This document shows, piece by piece, positions 44,464 through 56,114 of a DNA stretch of 64,000 nucleotides (its first letter is position 1; each line of letters begins with the position of its first letter). A model generated the notes under the pieces. The model did not search any database. It was not told where the DNA came from and worked only from the letters and a program-made list of their open reading frames with translations. Both the position numbers and the translations under genes were made by a program. The stretch comes from Arcuatula senhousia. Taxonomy: Eukaryota; Mollusca; Bivalvia; Mytilida; Mytilidae. Location: positions 46,736,106 through 46,800,105 of the forward strand of contig OZ020303.1 in the NCBI GenBank assembly GCA_963971305.1, in the 5' to 3' direction.

Positions 44464-47400
44464 CTACAATACAAAGCAAAATTTAACATTTATAATCATG
44501 TTCACTTATTGAAAAGAATTGTATAACTGACGATTTGGAAAGTGATCATTGTGCTGTTGTGTCTTGTATTTAACAAATATTCCAGACTATGCTATTGTAT
44601 AATGTTTCTATTTTTGTTGCTAACTGAAAAGCAGTGAGCAATGACCACTGGTGTAAATTCAATGTTATTTGCCATTTTCTGTAGAATATTTTAATATTTA
44701 CTGTTTTAAGTATTTTGATTGTTTGTTACATTTGACTTTAAATAGAAGAACAAAATCTCCATTTATAAACAGAAAATAGACAGGAACATGAATTCCAATC
44801 ATTTCTGTCTTATAAGCTCTATATTGCAGGCAGTGGATAAATAGAAATACTTACCATAAAGACACCAACCACTATAGCAGCTGTTCCTATCATAATTCCA
44901 TTCATAATCAGATAGTCATGCAACTTGTCATAACAACCCTGTAAAATACATTTTTAAAATGTCATAATAAATAATAATTGACCTGTATAAAGATGTGACT
45001 GAGGTATGTCTAAATAAACTACCTCTAGGAATATGTCCAAAAGACAGGATGACCCACACCCAACATGCTTTTTTTAAGCAATCACTAATAGCTAATCAAA
45101 TGTTCCATTCCCCCAAGCTGAACAGGAGTTCATCAAGGTACTTTGGAGTACTCGTGCTTAATCTATCTATAGAACGTTGTTATAATAGAAGTTAATCTTT
45201 TTAATCAGTTAAACTCGCACATTCATTGAAAACGAAAACTACTCATAGGTAGATGATTTTTACCTGAAGGAAAAAAACTCCTATCTCCAAAAGATAATTG
45301 CTTATATCTATGATTGTTGCAACAAAATAATATTATTTTATGAATTTAATGCTTTAAACAACTCTTTGACATTTATCTTTCACATTTCTTTTATATAAAT
45401 ACCCTTTTTGAGCTATTTTTTCAATGTGAAATTTTCAACAGGTAAATCTTTTATACTAGGAAAATTTTTCCTTCATACAACAAGATAATCTCCTCTATAG
45501 ATCTGAGTTTAAACTGATCAGAGAGATTAGCTTCCATTGTAACACATTCAATAGGAGGATTAAGTATGGGTACTCCAAAGTACCTTGATGAGTCCCTGTT
45601 CAGCTTGGGGTAATTAATCATTTTATTCGCTGTAACAATGAAGTTGATTCTTGGGTACAATTTCATGATGATCAAAGGTGCACATGTGTATTAGTTTCAT
45701 AATGATAGCATGCTTCCCTACATTGAAAAGTAATGTAAAGCTGTAAGTAATTTGTAAACCTAAGAATTAGATCTCCCACATTTTATGTCAAAAATCAACC
45801 ATGCATATATACTAATGGAAATAAGAAACTGTGCATCACTTTAAAAAATTACAAATTCAACATTTTATTTAGTATTTGATACATTCTATCAAAAAAGTAT
45901 TGCAAAATCATATTCCTAAAGATCTTGACAATTTTTATTTTTATTTTCAAGCTTCTAGGAGATGTTTTGTTTGCAGTTTGAAATCAGGTAGTGTCAATCT
46001 GGAATTCACTAAATCACACTTTGAAACCAACACACATTTTTTAAATTAAGTTTTCTCAGCTGATTTTCACAAAAAAACATTTCTAGTTTTATTGGTTGAA
46101 AGTTAACAGCTTAAATTTAGGGTGAAGATGTTGATTTTTCATTTTTTGGGTAAAAAAGTTTTTTTTTAAATCTCAGAAACTGAAATTCAAAAAAATTCAG
46201 ATTTTTACCCAAAAATGATCTCCATTATCCACTTGACATTCAGTGAAAATTTAAACTTGATACCTGTATTTTTTTACGATTTTCTGGTTGGAAGAAATTT
46301 GGGTACAATTGATTTCCCATAGACATGCATAGTTTCTTTTTTCTATGAGTATAGATACATGTAAATCAATGGTGATTTTTGTTTATTCATATGTATAATC
46401 GTTCATGACAATATTATACTTCCTTCATGAAAAAGTAGAACAGTAACTTGATCCTGATTTTGGACAGACAAAGTATGCCTCTCTACTTTATATACATGTA
46501 TATGTGTTTTATGTGAATCATACAAAAATAAGTACTCTGAGAGTTTCCATTTTAGTTCTGTGAAAGCATTGTTGTTCAGAATACCAAAATATAAGGCATT
46601 ATACCTCATTAATCTGTTATTTCTAAATTGTGCAACTTTTTCTACTGCTTCTTTGAAAAGACTCTCTTCCATATCTCACTCTTTAAAGAGATTTAAAAAA
46701 AAATGTATGGAGTTTCATTATTTTTTGTGGGGTATCAATTTGTGTGGTTTCATTGGTAGGGGTTGATCCGCAAATTTTGATTCTTCATGAAAAGGGAATT
46801 TAATTTTGTTTTGCATACTGTAGACTTATAAACCATGAATTGAAGAACCAAGCAATTAAAGAAAATTAGTACCCACAAAAATAAATGATTCCACAGTATG
46901 CAACTTTAGGCAAGCAATCTTTGTATAGACACATGTTCATCTTGTTTAGGAGGTACTCACAGTGGTATATAGAGTGTAATTGGTAGGACTAGCAATGACT
47001 GGTGGTAACTTTACAGGGGGCCAGTTAGTCTCTGTCTTAATCTGTCCAGTACATAGAGCAAGTTGATGGTCTGTAGTCTTGGCATCATGGAAGCAACAAC
47101 TTTCTGGTACCAAAGATCCATCTATAAAATAAAGAAATCCATTATATGTATTTTTAAAGATTTCAAACTTTTCATTTCCACTGTCTTTGTAAAGATAACT
47201 TCTTGTAAGGTAGTATTAGTCCCCAGTTCTCAATAATCATGCTCAAATTAATTTTGACATTTAACCCCAAGTCGCAAGTGTCTTCTGCTGGCCTGTAAAT
47301 ATTTGACAGATCACCCTCATGTATCTTAAGATAGAAAAAAAGTCAAAATGACATGCATCAAGATGTGAAAAGTTACAATATTTTCACTCAAACTAACTTG

Positions 47401-50400
47401 CATACATTTTTTTAACTCCAAAATAACTCTAACTTTGACAACTTGTAACTCTTTCACCTCGTGTATGATATAAATAAATTTTCTTTGCCTGTAAATTACA
47501 ACATCAATGATCAACTGAAATTTCCGAATTATATCAGTAATCAAATAGTAAAAAAATCTGTCAAGGTCAAAAATGGCTCGATTTCGTTAAACAGGAAGTA
47601 GGTGAGCAACAGACCTGAAATCAGATCCCACAATATGGGATTCCACCCTGATGTTGTCACACCAAATATCAAAAGGCTGCAATAAAAAGTTCCTGAGGAA
47701 ATTGTTATGAAATTACTTTCCCGCCCCAGAACGCTGAACCGCCATCCCCCCGACATTCACCCTTATATAATGTATTCTAAACAGTCTCCTAAAATAATAA
47801 TACTATATGTATTAATTAGTATAGTTATCTTTGTGCATGAAATAACTTTCTTATGTAATTAAAGTACTTACTAGCATAGTGATCTTTGAACCAGAATGTC
47901 TCTGTCTGATACAAGGCCCAAGAGTGTGTAGCATTCTCACTTCCATATGCTCCACAGCAATCAAACTGGAAAAGATTATAACAGGGAACACATAATGCAA
48001 ACTAATGAAAACAAGGTATAATTGAAACTGGATGCAGTTTCGAATGTCTCCCAAACGAAGTCCCTTTCATCTCATGTGTTTTTTTCATCTCATGTGAAAA
48101 ATTTGGACAGGGTGTTCCCTAAAATACAAGTTTTACAAAAATCCCAGGGGTTAGCAAAATCATGGAAATGCCTTTAAATGCATTTTCAGAACTTCATGTA
48201 AAAAAAATTGGGCAGGGGTTTTATTAACACAAGTTATTTAACTCTTTAATATTAAATGATTTGCCTTATCATAAGGAGTAATAATTTATATGGTTATAGG
48301 GTGGGGATGTCAAAAGTTTTCAGAATATTTAGTATTTAATCATTTGAGGGGGTGGGGCATGACCCCCCTCAGACCCCCCTACGATACCATATGATTGGTC
48401 TTATCATAAGGAGTAATAATATATATGGTTATAGGGTGGGGATCTCAATAGTTTTCAGAATATTTAGTATTTTATCATTTGAGGGGGTGGGGCATGACCC
48501 CCCTCAGACCCCCCTACAATACCATATGATTGGTCTTTTCATCAGGAGTAATAATATATATGGTTATAGGGTGGGGATCTCAATGGTTTTCAGAATATTT
48601 AGCATTTTATCATTTGAGGGGGTGGGGCATGACCCCCCTCAGACCCCCCTATGATACCATATGATTGGTCTTATCATAAGGAGTAATAATATATATGGTT
48701 ATAGGGTGGGGATCTCAATGGTTTTCAGAATATTTAGTATTTTATCATTTGAGGGGGTGGTGCATGACCCCCCTCAGACCCCCCTATGATACCATATGAT
48801 TGGTCTTATCATAAGGAGTAATAATATATATGGTTATAGGGTGGGGATGTCAAAAGTTTTCAGAATATTTAGTATTTAATCATTTGAGGGGGTGGGGCAT
48901 GACCCCCCTCAGACCCCCCTACGATACCATATGATTGGTCTTATCATAAGGAGTAATAATATATATGGTTATAGGGTGGGGATCTCAATGGTTTTCAGAA
49001 TATTTAGTATTTTATCATTTGAGGGGGTGGGGCATGACCCCCCTCCGACCCCCCCTATGATACCATATGATTGGTCTTATCATAAGGAGTAATAATATAT
49101 ATGGTTATAGGGTGGGGCTCTCAATGGTTTTCAAAATATTAAGTGTTTTGTTATTTGAAGGGGTGGGGCATGACCACCCCCCCCCACCTAAGACAACGAA
49201 ACGGAGGGAGGGTTTACCATAATACCTTGCCACTACGTTTACTTAGATATCCAAGTTAAGTGAGTATTTCAAAGTTAAGATCGCATATTAAGTTATATCA
49301 CTTTTCCCATAGACTTCTATAGTAAAATTTTGCAACCCCACCCCCTTTTGAGACCCCCAAAACCCATGTTCCCTTCAACATATTGAAATTTTTTTTTCAG
49401 GAGGCGCATCTACGAATATGGGCCTTTCAAGTCATATGATATCAAACGATTCCGTCCAACGGTTTCTGAGAAACAGTGCACACAAGTGTTCGAAAAATCG
49501 CGCCCGGAAAGAAGAAAAATAATAATAATAATAATAATAAGAATAATAAGAACTGAGCAAAAACATAATGTCTCCAAACTTCGTTTGGGAGACATAATCA
49601 ATCTGTCAGTTAAAATTTTAAACAGAAAGTGAGTGAGTGACAGACCTGGTATTAAATCCCACATTTGACACTATGAGACCCTATGCTGATACTGCATACA
49701 TTGTACTAAGAAACAAATTGCTGTGATTAGTATCTGCTAACAAAACTGCTATTATAATTTTTCCCCACCCAGCTTCTCAACTTTCAACATTTTTAAAACA
49801 GATTTTCACTTTAGGAAATCTTGCCAAAATTAGAACATCTAATTGGGAATCATATTATTCAGTGCCAAGTTTACAAGAAAAATAATTATATAGTACAATA
49901 TGAAAATTTTCCCCATGCTATCAAGACATATTTCTTATGTTGAAATTGGAAATAGGTAAAATTGATATCATTAAATTATAATCTATAAAACTATACATAC
50001 TCTTTGCTGAATGTTGTCCCATGATTCTGTAATATCTCTGTTAGACCCATGTGTTTCTATTTTTACTCCATAATTTTTCTTCAAACTTTCTTCCATTGAC
50101 TTTCTTACAAAGTCCTCCAACTAAACATACAATAATGATACTTGGAATGAACATATTACAATGTTTTTAATTAACTCTGTACTGCTGTCTTAATCCTTTA
50201 AACATATGATATGCATTTTCAAACTTTCTAACGGTTGAACATTTTGATATTTTTGCTACAGTGAGTACTTCTAGTATCAAGGTATTTTTAGCATTAGAAA
50301 CCAATTCAAATCTTAAATTTCTCAGTATACCTGTTTTTTGTATTTGTATTTTGAAACCACTGGGTCGGTAACCGCTGCTGGTAGACCAGAGGTCCCCAAG

Positions 50401-53400
50401 GGTAATCACATGGCTGGTCATCAGACTTGTCTGACACAAATTTACCAATAAATTTCTAATATTTTTTTAATTTAAAACACCAGGTTTCTTTCCTTGTACT
50501 GCACATGGTTGATATCCTCATTGCTGGATTTGGAATCCCTGTTCAAACCTTTTTGGCTTTGAGTACTTTTCATTCAATACTTTTAGTTTTTTACCTTCCA
50601 ATGTTTTGATTCAAATGCTGCTGATGAGAGGTTACTCCTTGCAATATTGATAAACAGCATAACCAAATTAACAATTTATATACCCCTTTTGGTATTTCAA
50701 AACTTATGACCTCAACCTTCCACCTTTTGACTTCAATTTCAAAACCTTGCAGGTCTTATAATGTGTATAAGTTTCATAAAAATCTATCTAGGCAATTAAA
50801 AGTTCTGCTCCAGAAACTAATTTTACACATAAAGACTAAAACTCACATTCTTCACAAAACAGGAAGGTGACATAGAATTATTTATAGACATGTGAGCTAA
50901 AACAAACATGAGAGTTTCTGAACTATGTACCTGTGCAATAAAAATGTATCCTAGTATTCCAGCTGCAAACACCATCAAAGCCAAAAATACAAAAATGCAG
51001 AGATACTGAAATAAAACAATGAAAATTTTAAAGTTGTTTTCACATAAAAGCCAATAAAATTCAGTTAAAAATTCACCTTAAAATCAAACATATGTACACT
51101 CACTATACTGTTATAAAATTAAAATTGAGCATATCTGAAAAGTCTTTTGGTGCTATATTTTTGTGACTCTACAAAGTCATTGAGTTTATTAAGATCAGTT
51201 AGTTATTGTTTACAAGCCATCATGACCTGACAACTCAATTATGTTATTAAAAACCATAAAATTGTATCAGGTAATTTCTATTACACAATAACTAACAAAT
51301 TGGAACAGGGAATTTCTTTTACATAATGAGTACTGTGAAACGATTTGTCATTAGTAACTATAAGTATTCAGCATCATGGATCCATGGGGTGGAACAAAAT
51401 AAAACTCATTGAAATGGAAAGTTTCCTCTTAGCATGCTCTGTGGTAATGGCAAATGACATTTATTTTTTAAGAAAAGTTTTGCAAAATTAGCCTGGAACC
51501 CCAACCCCCTCTTTTTTTCTTAGCAGACTGTTATTGCAACCCTCCTTTTACAAACACTTCTGAATTCGCCACTGTGAAATGTAATGTCTATTAATAACAC
51601 TGTGCTGCAGTTTGCATTGGAACTTTTCTTGGTACATGATCTACAGACTTGTGTTAAATGTAAAAGTTTTTTGAATGAAAGATAAGTGAACCACTTACAG
51701 GGTTGGCAAAGTATTGACCGCCCGGGTTTTCCCAGGCTGGGCAATACCCTTAAAATCATCAAAGTGGGCAATACTGGGTAATAAGAATTTATTCATGAAA
51801 AAAAATCCTATTTAATAGTATTATATGCTTCAAAATGTTTCCTCATCTACAAAATTCATAAATTATTTGTAACTTTTCATGCATTACTTCAATAATTTGT
51901 ATATTTGCACTACTTTTTTGCTATAATTTTTTTCACTGTCATTATTACTCTATTTTATTGACCGGGCTGGTCACGGGTCAATTATGTCGGGGTTCTTCAT
52001 TTAAATCCTACCTATAAGACAGAGAAAACTAAGCTCCGCCCAACCTTGTGAATAAAATAGAGTAATACAATTTTGACAATCATGACAATACATGCTGTTT
52101 AATCTATGCTAATTTTTTATGAAACCCCAGGCTATTAAACAAAACAGAATTGTGAAACCATATACATGAAAAGATTAAATAAGGATTAGTAATCAAAACA
52201 TCATAATTTTATCTAATTGTTAATAGGTAGGGCTTGTGTATTTATAAGAATGAGACATACATGCATTAAAAAAACATTGAACTTGTATAATGCCATATCA
52301 GGTTATTTCAGTGATTTTGTTACCTTTTTTAAAAGCAGCCTCCTCCTTTTGAGTTGGGACATTTTATAGCAATTTTGGGAAAAAATATCGACAAAAAAAC
52401 ACACAAAATCCTAGGTTGTTTAACAATTAAAAGACATATTAAGATGTTTTGTAAATTTATTTTGACACAATTGTTACTGATAGTGAAGAGTTCTACAGAT
52501 TCTCAAACTGGCGTGTTGGATGTGTGCCTATCTGAACCCCTTTTGTGACAAATGGTTTAGCTGTGAAACTAGACGATGATGAAAACATTTCACAGTATTT
52601 ACACAAAAAAACCTGCTTTACTATTTGAATAGTACAACCAGTGGTACAATGTTTCATATTTGGCAGGATAAAATTTGCGTTGATCAATAAATATTTCACT
52701 GGTACTAGGAGAGTCAGACTGACTGTCATTCAGTTTCCTTATTTTGGGGGAATCAGGATGTGTTTCAATATTTGATTCACGGTCACCGGATTTGTCAATG
52801 TGACTGTCGGCAAGACTTGAGCAAGTAGAAACTACGTTTCCAATAATAACGTCAAGTAACTACCCGCTTGGATTCAATTTTACTTTGCTGAGAAGCAGCT
52901 CCACTGACAGCAAATAATTCCTTTATTTTAAACGATCCCGCTGCATCACGCTTTGTCAGTTTTTTTGTGTAATATTTACTATTATGGGACATTATGTTTC
53001 CCGTTTTTTATTGGGTTTATTTAAGATCGGGGAGCGAATCGAACTTTCTGATAGAAATTCCGACTAAAAAATCGTATTCACACCGAAGCCGGTGTCCTAA
53101 GATCCGGGTCTTCACATGTCTTAATCAACAATGCGCTTCAGGAAATGGAGAAAAACATTGAAAAAACAATGTTTGAAATGAATTAAAAGACAAGTAAATA
53201 AATCAATCGTAGCGTGATCACGTAGGAGAAAAACTTTTACCTCCAAAAGGCTCCAACTCGTTGGGAATTTTAAAAATTTTGGGAAATAAATACACAAATT
53301 TGGGAAAACATATCTAGGGGAAACAGCCGATATTCGGAGGCAATTTGAGCCTAACAAAATCACTGTATTTATAGATCATTTTGCATTCTATACATGGAAC

Positions 53401-54615
53401 ATTTATCACATATACCACATGTATATCTTTTTAATTAAAATTTAATCTTTCACTCTCTAAATCTGATTTTAATAGTGTTTTTGTTTAGATTTTACTAAAA
53501 AGTGTACATACACATCTTAATACTGATTGTTATGTAGGTATTTGATGATATTTTAATAAGAAAAAACTTATTACCCAGTAATGCCCAGTATTGCCCAATA
53601 AAACCCAGTAAAACCCGGGTTTTCCCAGTATTTCCCGCAGGGCTGGGAAATACTCTTAAAACCCGGGTTTTTGCCAACCCTGACCACTTACCATTCCTAC
53701 ACAGCATTTGTGTTGTTTATAAGCTCCTATAAACCCAATCAGAGTTACAGCAATAATAGCTGATCCTCCTCCGATCATCATCACAGAGTCTGCTCTATAC
53801 ATGGACACACCAATAAGGTTAGACAACTGTTTACTGCCATACTCAACTTCATGAGTGTAGATGCCAATGGCCAAGCAGGAGATAGCTCCAACCTAGAGTA
53901 TTTTGTAAAAGTTTGTTATATGTTAGAAATCAATACAAGATTACATCAATTTTGAACAAATTGAAATGGTAAAAATACAATGTGAATGTATGTTTGTTTT
54001 TTTTTTCCATTATTTTTTTTTCATAACCTTAATGAAGAAATGGTTTGGTGTGAGAGAATAGCACTGTTATACATGTACAAATATGTAGTCTGTAATATGT
54101 ATTTCTAGTAACCAACAGAAAAGTAGGAATTATGTACAAGTAACTGGCTCTAAAAAGTCTTTTTAGTATGAGATGCCTTCACAATGTGTAGCATTCTCAC
54201 ATTATAAAAGTAACCAATGGAATCTGCCAATACAGATATATGTGTGAGTGCATTTGAAAGATATTTTTGTGCTACTTTTGCCTTTTGCTAGAATACACTC
54301 ATCACAGTACATCAATAATAAGTGATAAGTATTTTGACAATTTAAATGTATCTGGATTTTATCTTCTTTTACTACATGTACTAGAGTCTAGATTTCTCTG
54401 GGAGTGTTGACATTCTAATGGAATTTAAGACAGTGCCATTCATTTTCTCAGTCACTTGATTAATACATGTAGAGCTTGATACCAGTACTTACAAGTACAA
54501 CAGCTTGTAGAAACAAGACAATAAATCTCACAAATTCTTTACAACAAGAGCATGGTTTGTCATCATCATCTTCAAGAATCCCAAGCTCTTTGTGGGTGGT
54601 TGAAAATCTACCCAT
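44413..54615 (-). CDS. Tetraspanin, ~302 aa, eight coding exons
   Basis: Tetraspanins are four-pass membrane organisers that assemble receptors, integrins and other proteins into microdomains. Exons are 54493-54615, 53692-53892, 50931-51005, 50001-50120, 47872-47965, 46961-47121, 44855-44938 and 44413-44463; all junctions keep frame. A short cytoplasmic N terminus (MGRFSTTHKELGILEDDDDK, then CSCC, likely palmitoylated) leads into TM1 (about 30-51), TM2 (78-99), TM3 (109-131) and TM4 (about 268-294). The large extracellular loop (132-265) has the hallmark CCG (176-178), PESCC (210-214), a further Cys near 228 and GC before TM4, six Cys in all. The tail YRNMES is short. The subfamily is not assigned. 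ATG at 54613-54615 follows a likely acceptor (TTTATAG), so a 5' UTR exon lies upstream. A hAT element fills much of intron 2. Confidence 0.95.
44855..44938 (-). CDS. Tetraspanin exon 7
   Basis: 84 nt in phase 0: GCYDKLHDYLIMNGIMIGTA then AIVVGVFM, covering the last loop Cys and most of TM4. The donor is GTAAGT. Confidence 0.95.
46704..46897. mobile_element. MITE family H, copy 4
   Basis: The right end AAATAAATGATTCCACAGT is intact. The left end (GGAGTTTCATTATTTTTTGT) is degenerate. TGTGGGGTATCAATTTGTG and ACCCACAAAAATAAATG are the complementary inner parts. It is adjacent to tetraspanin exon 6. Confidence 0.68.
46961..47121 (-). CDS. Tetraspanin exon 6
   Basis: 161 nt: GSLVPESCCFHDAKTTDHQL, then ALCTGQIKTETNWPPVKLPP to NYTLYTT. 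It is longer than usual for this loop segment. The donor is GTGAGT. Confidence 0.94.
47551..47765 (+). repeat. Interspersed repeat family F, copy 4
   Basis: TCAAAAATGGCTCGATTTCG, AACAGGAAGTAGGTGAGCAA, CAGACCTGAAATCAGATCCC and CCGACATTCACCC match the other copies. It is the best-preserved member here. Confidence 0.78.
47872..47965 (-). CDS. Tetraspanin exon 5 (CCG motif)
   Basis: 94 nt: FDCCGAYGSENATHSWALYQ to FKDHYA plus one base. It carries the family-defining CCG. The donor is GTAAGT. Confidence 0.95.
48044..49595 (+). mobile_element. Tandem-core element family C (7 x 135 bp)
   Basis: The 5' end is ATGTCTCCCAAACGAAG. The 3' end is CTTCGTTTGGGAGACAT, its exact complement, and it forms a local hairpin with the preceding TGTCTCCAAAC. 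Core units recur every 135 bp (ATAAGGAGTAATAAT at 48271, 48406, 48541, 48676, 48811, 48946 and 49082). Units are over 90% alike. (AAT)n lies at about 49519-49555. It occupies the tetraspanin intron between exons 5 and 4. Confidence 0.93.
49600..49837 (+). repeat. Interspersed repeat family F, copy 5 (degenerate)
   Basis: GTGAGTGACAGACCTGG, TTAAATCCCACATTTGACAC and TGATTAGTATCTGCTAACAA correspond to the family F landmarks. It starts right after the family C element. Confidence 0.62.
50001..50120 (-). CDS. Tetraspanin exon 4
   Basis: 120 nt in phase 0: LEDFVRKSMEESLKKNYGVK to SWDNIQQR, the first helix of the large loop. The donor is GTATGT. Confidence 0.94.
50931..51005 (-). CDS. Tetraspanin exon 3 (TM3)
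   Basis: 75 nt in phase 0: YLCIFVFLALMVFAAGILGY then IFIAQ. The donor is GTACAT. Confidence 0.94.
51690..51697. repeat. Target-site duplication of hAT element, left copy
   Basis: ACCACTTA, identical to 53683-53690 at the other end of the element. With the element's terminal C it forms a GTAAGT donor on the minus strand. Confidence 0.92.
51944..52066 (-). mobile_element. MITE family I, copy 2 (nested in hAT)
   Basis: Termini ATTACTCTATTTTATT and AATAAAATAGAGTAAT are perfect complements. Its complement aligns with 39534-39655 through ACAAGGTTGGG and GGTAGGATTTAAATG. It was inserted into the hAT element. Confidence 0.87.
52530..52992 (-). pseudogene. Remnant of hAT-associated zinc-finger protein
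   Basis: A first exon-like frame starts at ATG 52990-52992 (MSHNSKYYTKKLTKRDAAGS, to 52864, followed by GTAGTT). A second block has KFYPAKYETLYHWLYYSNSK and, in another frame, VFLCKYCEMFSS and THPTRQFENL. This layout resembles the TTF-type/BED-like zinc finger at the start of many hAT-derived proteins. A one-base difference in a T run near 52608 separates the two frames. Confidence 0.65.
53683..53690. repeat. Target-site duplication of hAT element, right copy
   Basis: ACCACTTA. On the minus strand it supplies the T and the following six bases of the tetraspanin exon 2 donor GTAAGTGGT. Confidence 0.92.
53692..53892 (-). CDS. Tetraspanin exon 2
   Basis: 201 nt in phase 0: VGAISCLAIGIYTHEVEYGS, the small loop, TM2 (MMIGGGSAIIAVTLIGFIGA) and HKCCVGM. 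The donor GTAAGT overlaps the right target-site duplication of the adjacent hAT element. Confidence 0.95.
54493..54615 (-). CDS. Tetraspanin coding exon 1
   Basis: 123 nt from ATG: MGRFSTTHKELGILEDDDDK, then KEFVRFIVLFLQAVVL, entering TM1. The donor is GTAAGT. Confidence 0.94.
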
Positions 54616-56050
54616 CTTTTCTATAAATAGATATATTAATATAACATTGTACAATACAATAAAGTCCTTGCTTTGTAACATTAATGTGTCAGAAAATTTC
54701 ATTAATTCATTTGTGTTCATTTATTAGTACTTTGAATTAAGACAGACTGAATTAAATTGCACTGTTTACCAACAAATTTAAACACTCAATGATGTGCCGA
54801 AAAGGAGTAAAATTAAACTTTATTCTCACCAGCCAATTGCAACTTTACAGAGGTACAGAGAAATTATACTACATGACTTTTGTGTATATACAATATTCAT
54901 GATATTATTATTTACAATACAATAATATAATAAAAACAACAAAATAACATCATCATGATCAAAGACAAAGATAGATGATATTACATAAACAGTATATTTA
55001 ATACACAGCTAAACCAGACAGTGTTAATCAGGAAGACTTGGCTTTTTGTGTTTTTTTTTTTTTATTTATAAAGCTTATTAAAGTAATCAGCTTTGTTTTT
55101 GTTCTTATAATTTCTTTAAACTTCAAAATACTTGGATTTCTAAACAAATGTCTGCTGATCGAATTTCTTCTTTCTTCAGACAGTACTGTGAGTAGAGTGC
55201 ATTCAAGAATATAGTGAAATTCCCCCAAAATTTATTCATTACATTTGAAAGCATACATTTCAAATACGATCTATCAATATTACTCTATCTACCGGTCTCA
55301 ATGGGAAGTTTATGATTACCTGTTCTGTTTTTGCAAAAATGAAAACTTTTATTCTAAAATTTCAAAATAGGTGTCAAATCTACATATTGTGTGTCCTTAA
55401 AGAGCTTGTTGTTTGTTGCTTTTTAACATTAGTGAATGTTTCATCACTGGTGAGATTACTTCAATGATTTGGGGCACACTTCTGTACAATGTACATGTAA
55501 TTATACAGTAAAAGTAGCAATTCAGAAACTCATGAACATGATGAAGTCTTTTTGATTACAGAATATATACTGTTGGCAGAGTATATCTCACCACTTTTTT
55601 CTCAAAAGCAGTTCTTGCCATGCTGCCAATCATTTTACTAAATTTCCGCTAAAATTGTCATGGAACATGTGGAATGGCTCATTTTAAAGGCATTTTCGTC
55701 CTCTCTTTTAGAGCAGGTTTCATATATATATCGGATCTAACTGTCCAAACAATTTCACAATAAAGATTTGAAAATTGGGTGGTGAGAATTACTTGCTGGC
55801 GAGATCTACTCTGTGACCAGTATAGTGCTCAAAATATTATTTTTTCAATAACAGACCTTCCTGATCATTTTGTATTTTATTCAACTAAAATTACCATAGA
55901 GTGGCTCATTTTAAAAGCCATTTTTTCTTTTTAAGTGTTAAGGAGGCATTTTCTGCTTCTTCTGCTTCTGCCTCTTGATGACCACCATCAACATGTTGAT
56001 TATTATGTCATATTTGAGTGCGAGCGCATACGTTCCAAAGAGAATAATTT
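54616..56050. other. Upstream/5' intron of tetraspanin, no gene
   Basis: AT-rich. A pair of diverged direct repeats with TGGCTCATTTTAAA recurs about 235 bp apart (around 55675 and 55905). Otherwise only short chance frames were seen. A 5' UTR exon and promoter of the tetraspanin are expected further upstream but were not identified. Confidence 0.5.
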
Positions 56051-56114
56051 AAAAACTGTACCTTGAACAAGGACAGCAGTATTTTACAATAAAACTATGT
56101 ACACTTGTTTGCAT

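Larger units (their letters stand above)
51698..53682. mobile_element. hAT-superfamily DNA transposon, defective
   Basis: Terminal inverted repeats are CAGGGTTGGCAAA and its complement, flanked by the 8-bp duplication ACCACTTA, both hallmarks of hAT elements. Subterminal repeats at both ends are variants of CCCGGGTTTTCCCAG and GGGCAATAC. The interior carries remnants of a zinc-finger N terminus but no transposase catalytic or dimerisation region, so it is an internally deleted copy. It sits in tetraspanin intron 2, immediately after the donor. Confidence 0.93.

Noticed and set aside
48352..49092. Open frames of 66-100 codons repeating [17 protein letters not shown]
   Set aside because: These are translations of the 135-bp array of family C; 135 is a multiple of three. 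Non-coding repeat.
53575..53682. Telomere-like ACCC/GGGT repeats
   Set aside because: They are irregular subterminal repeats of the hAT element, mirrored at its other end.
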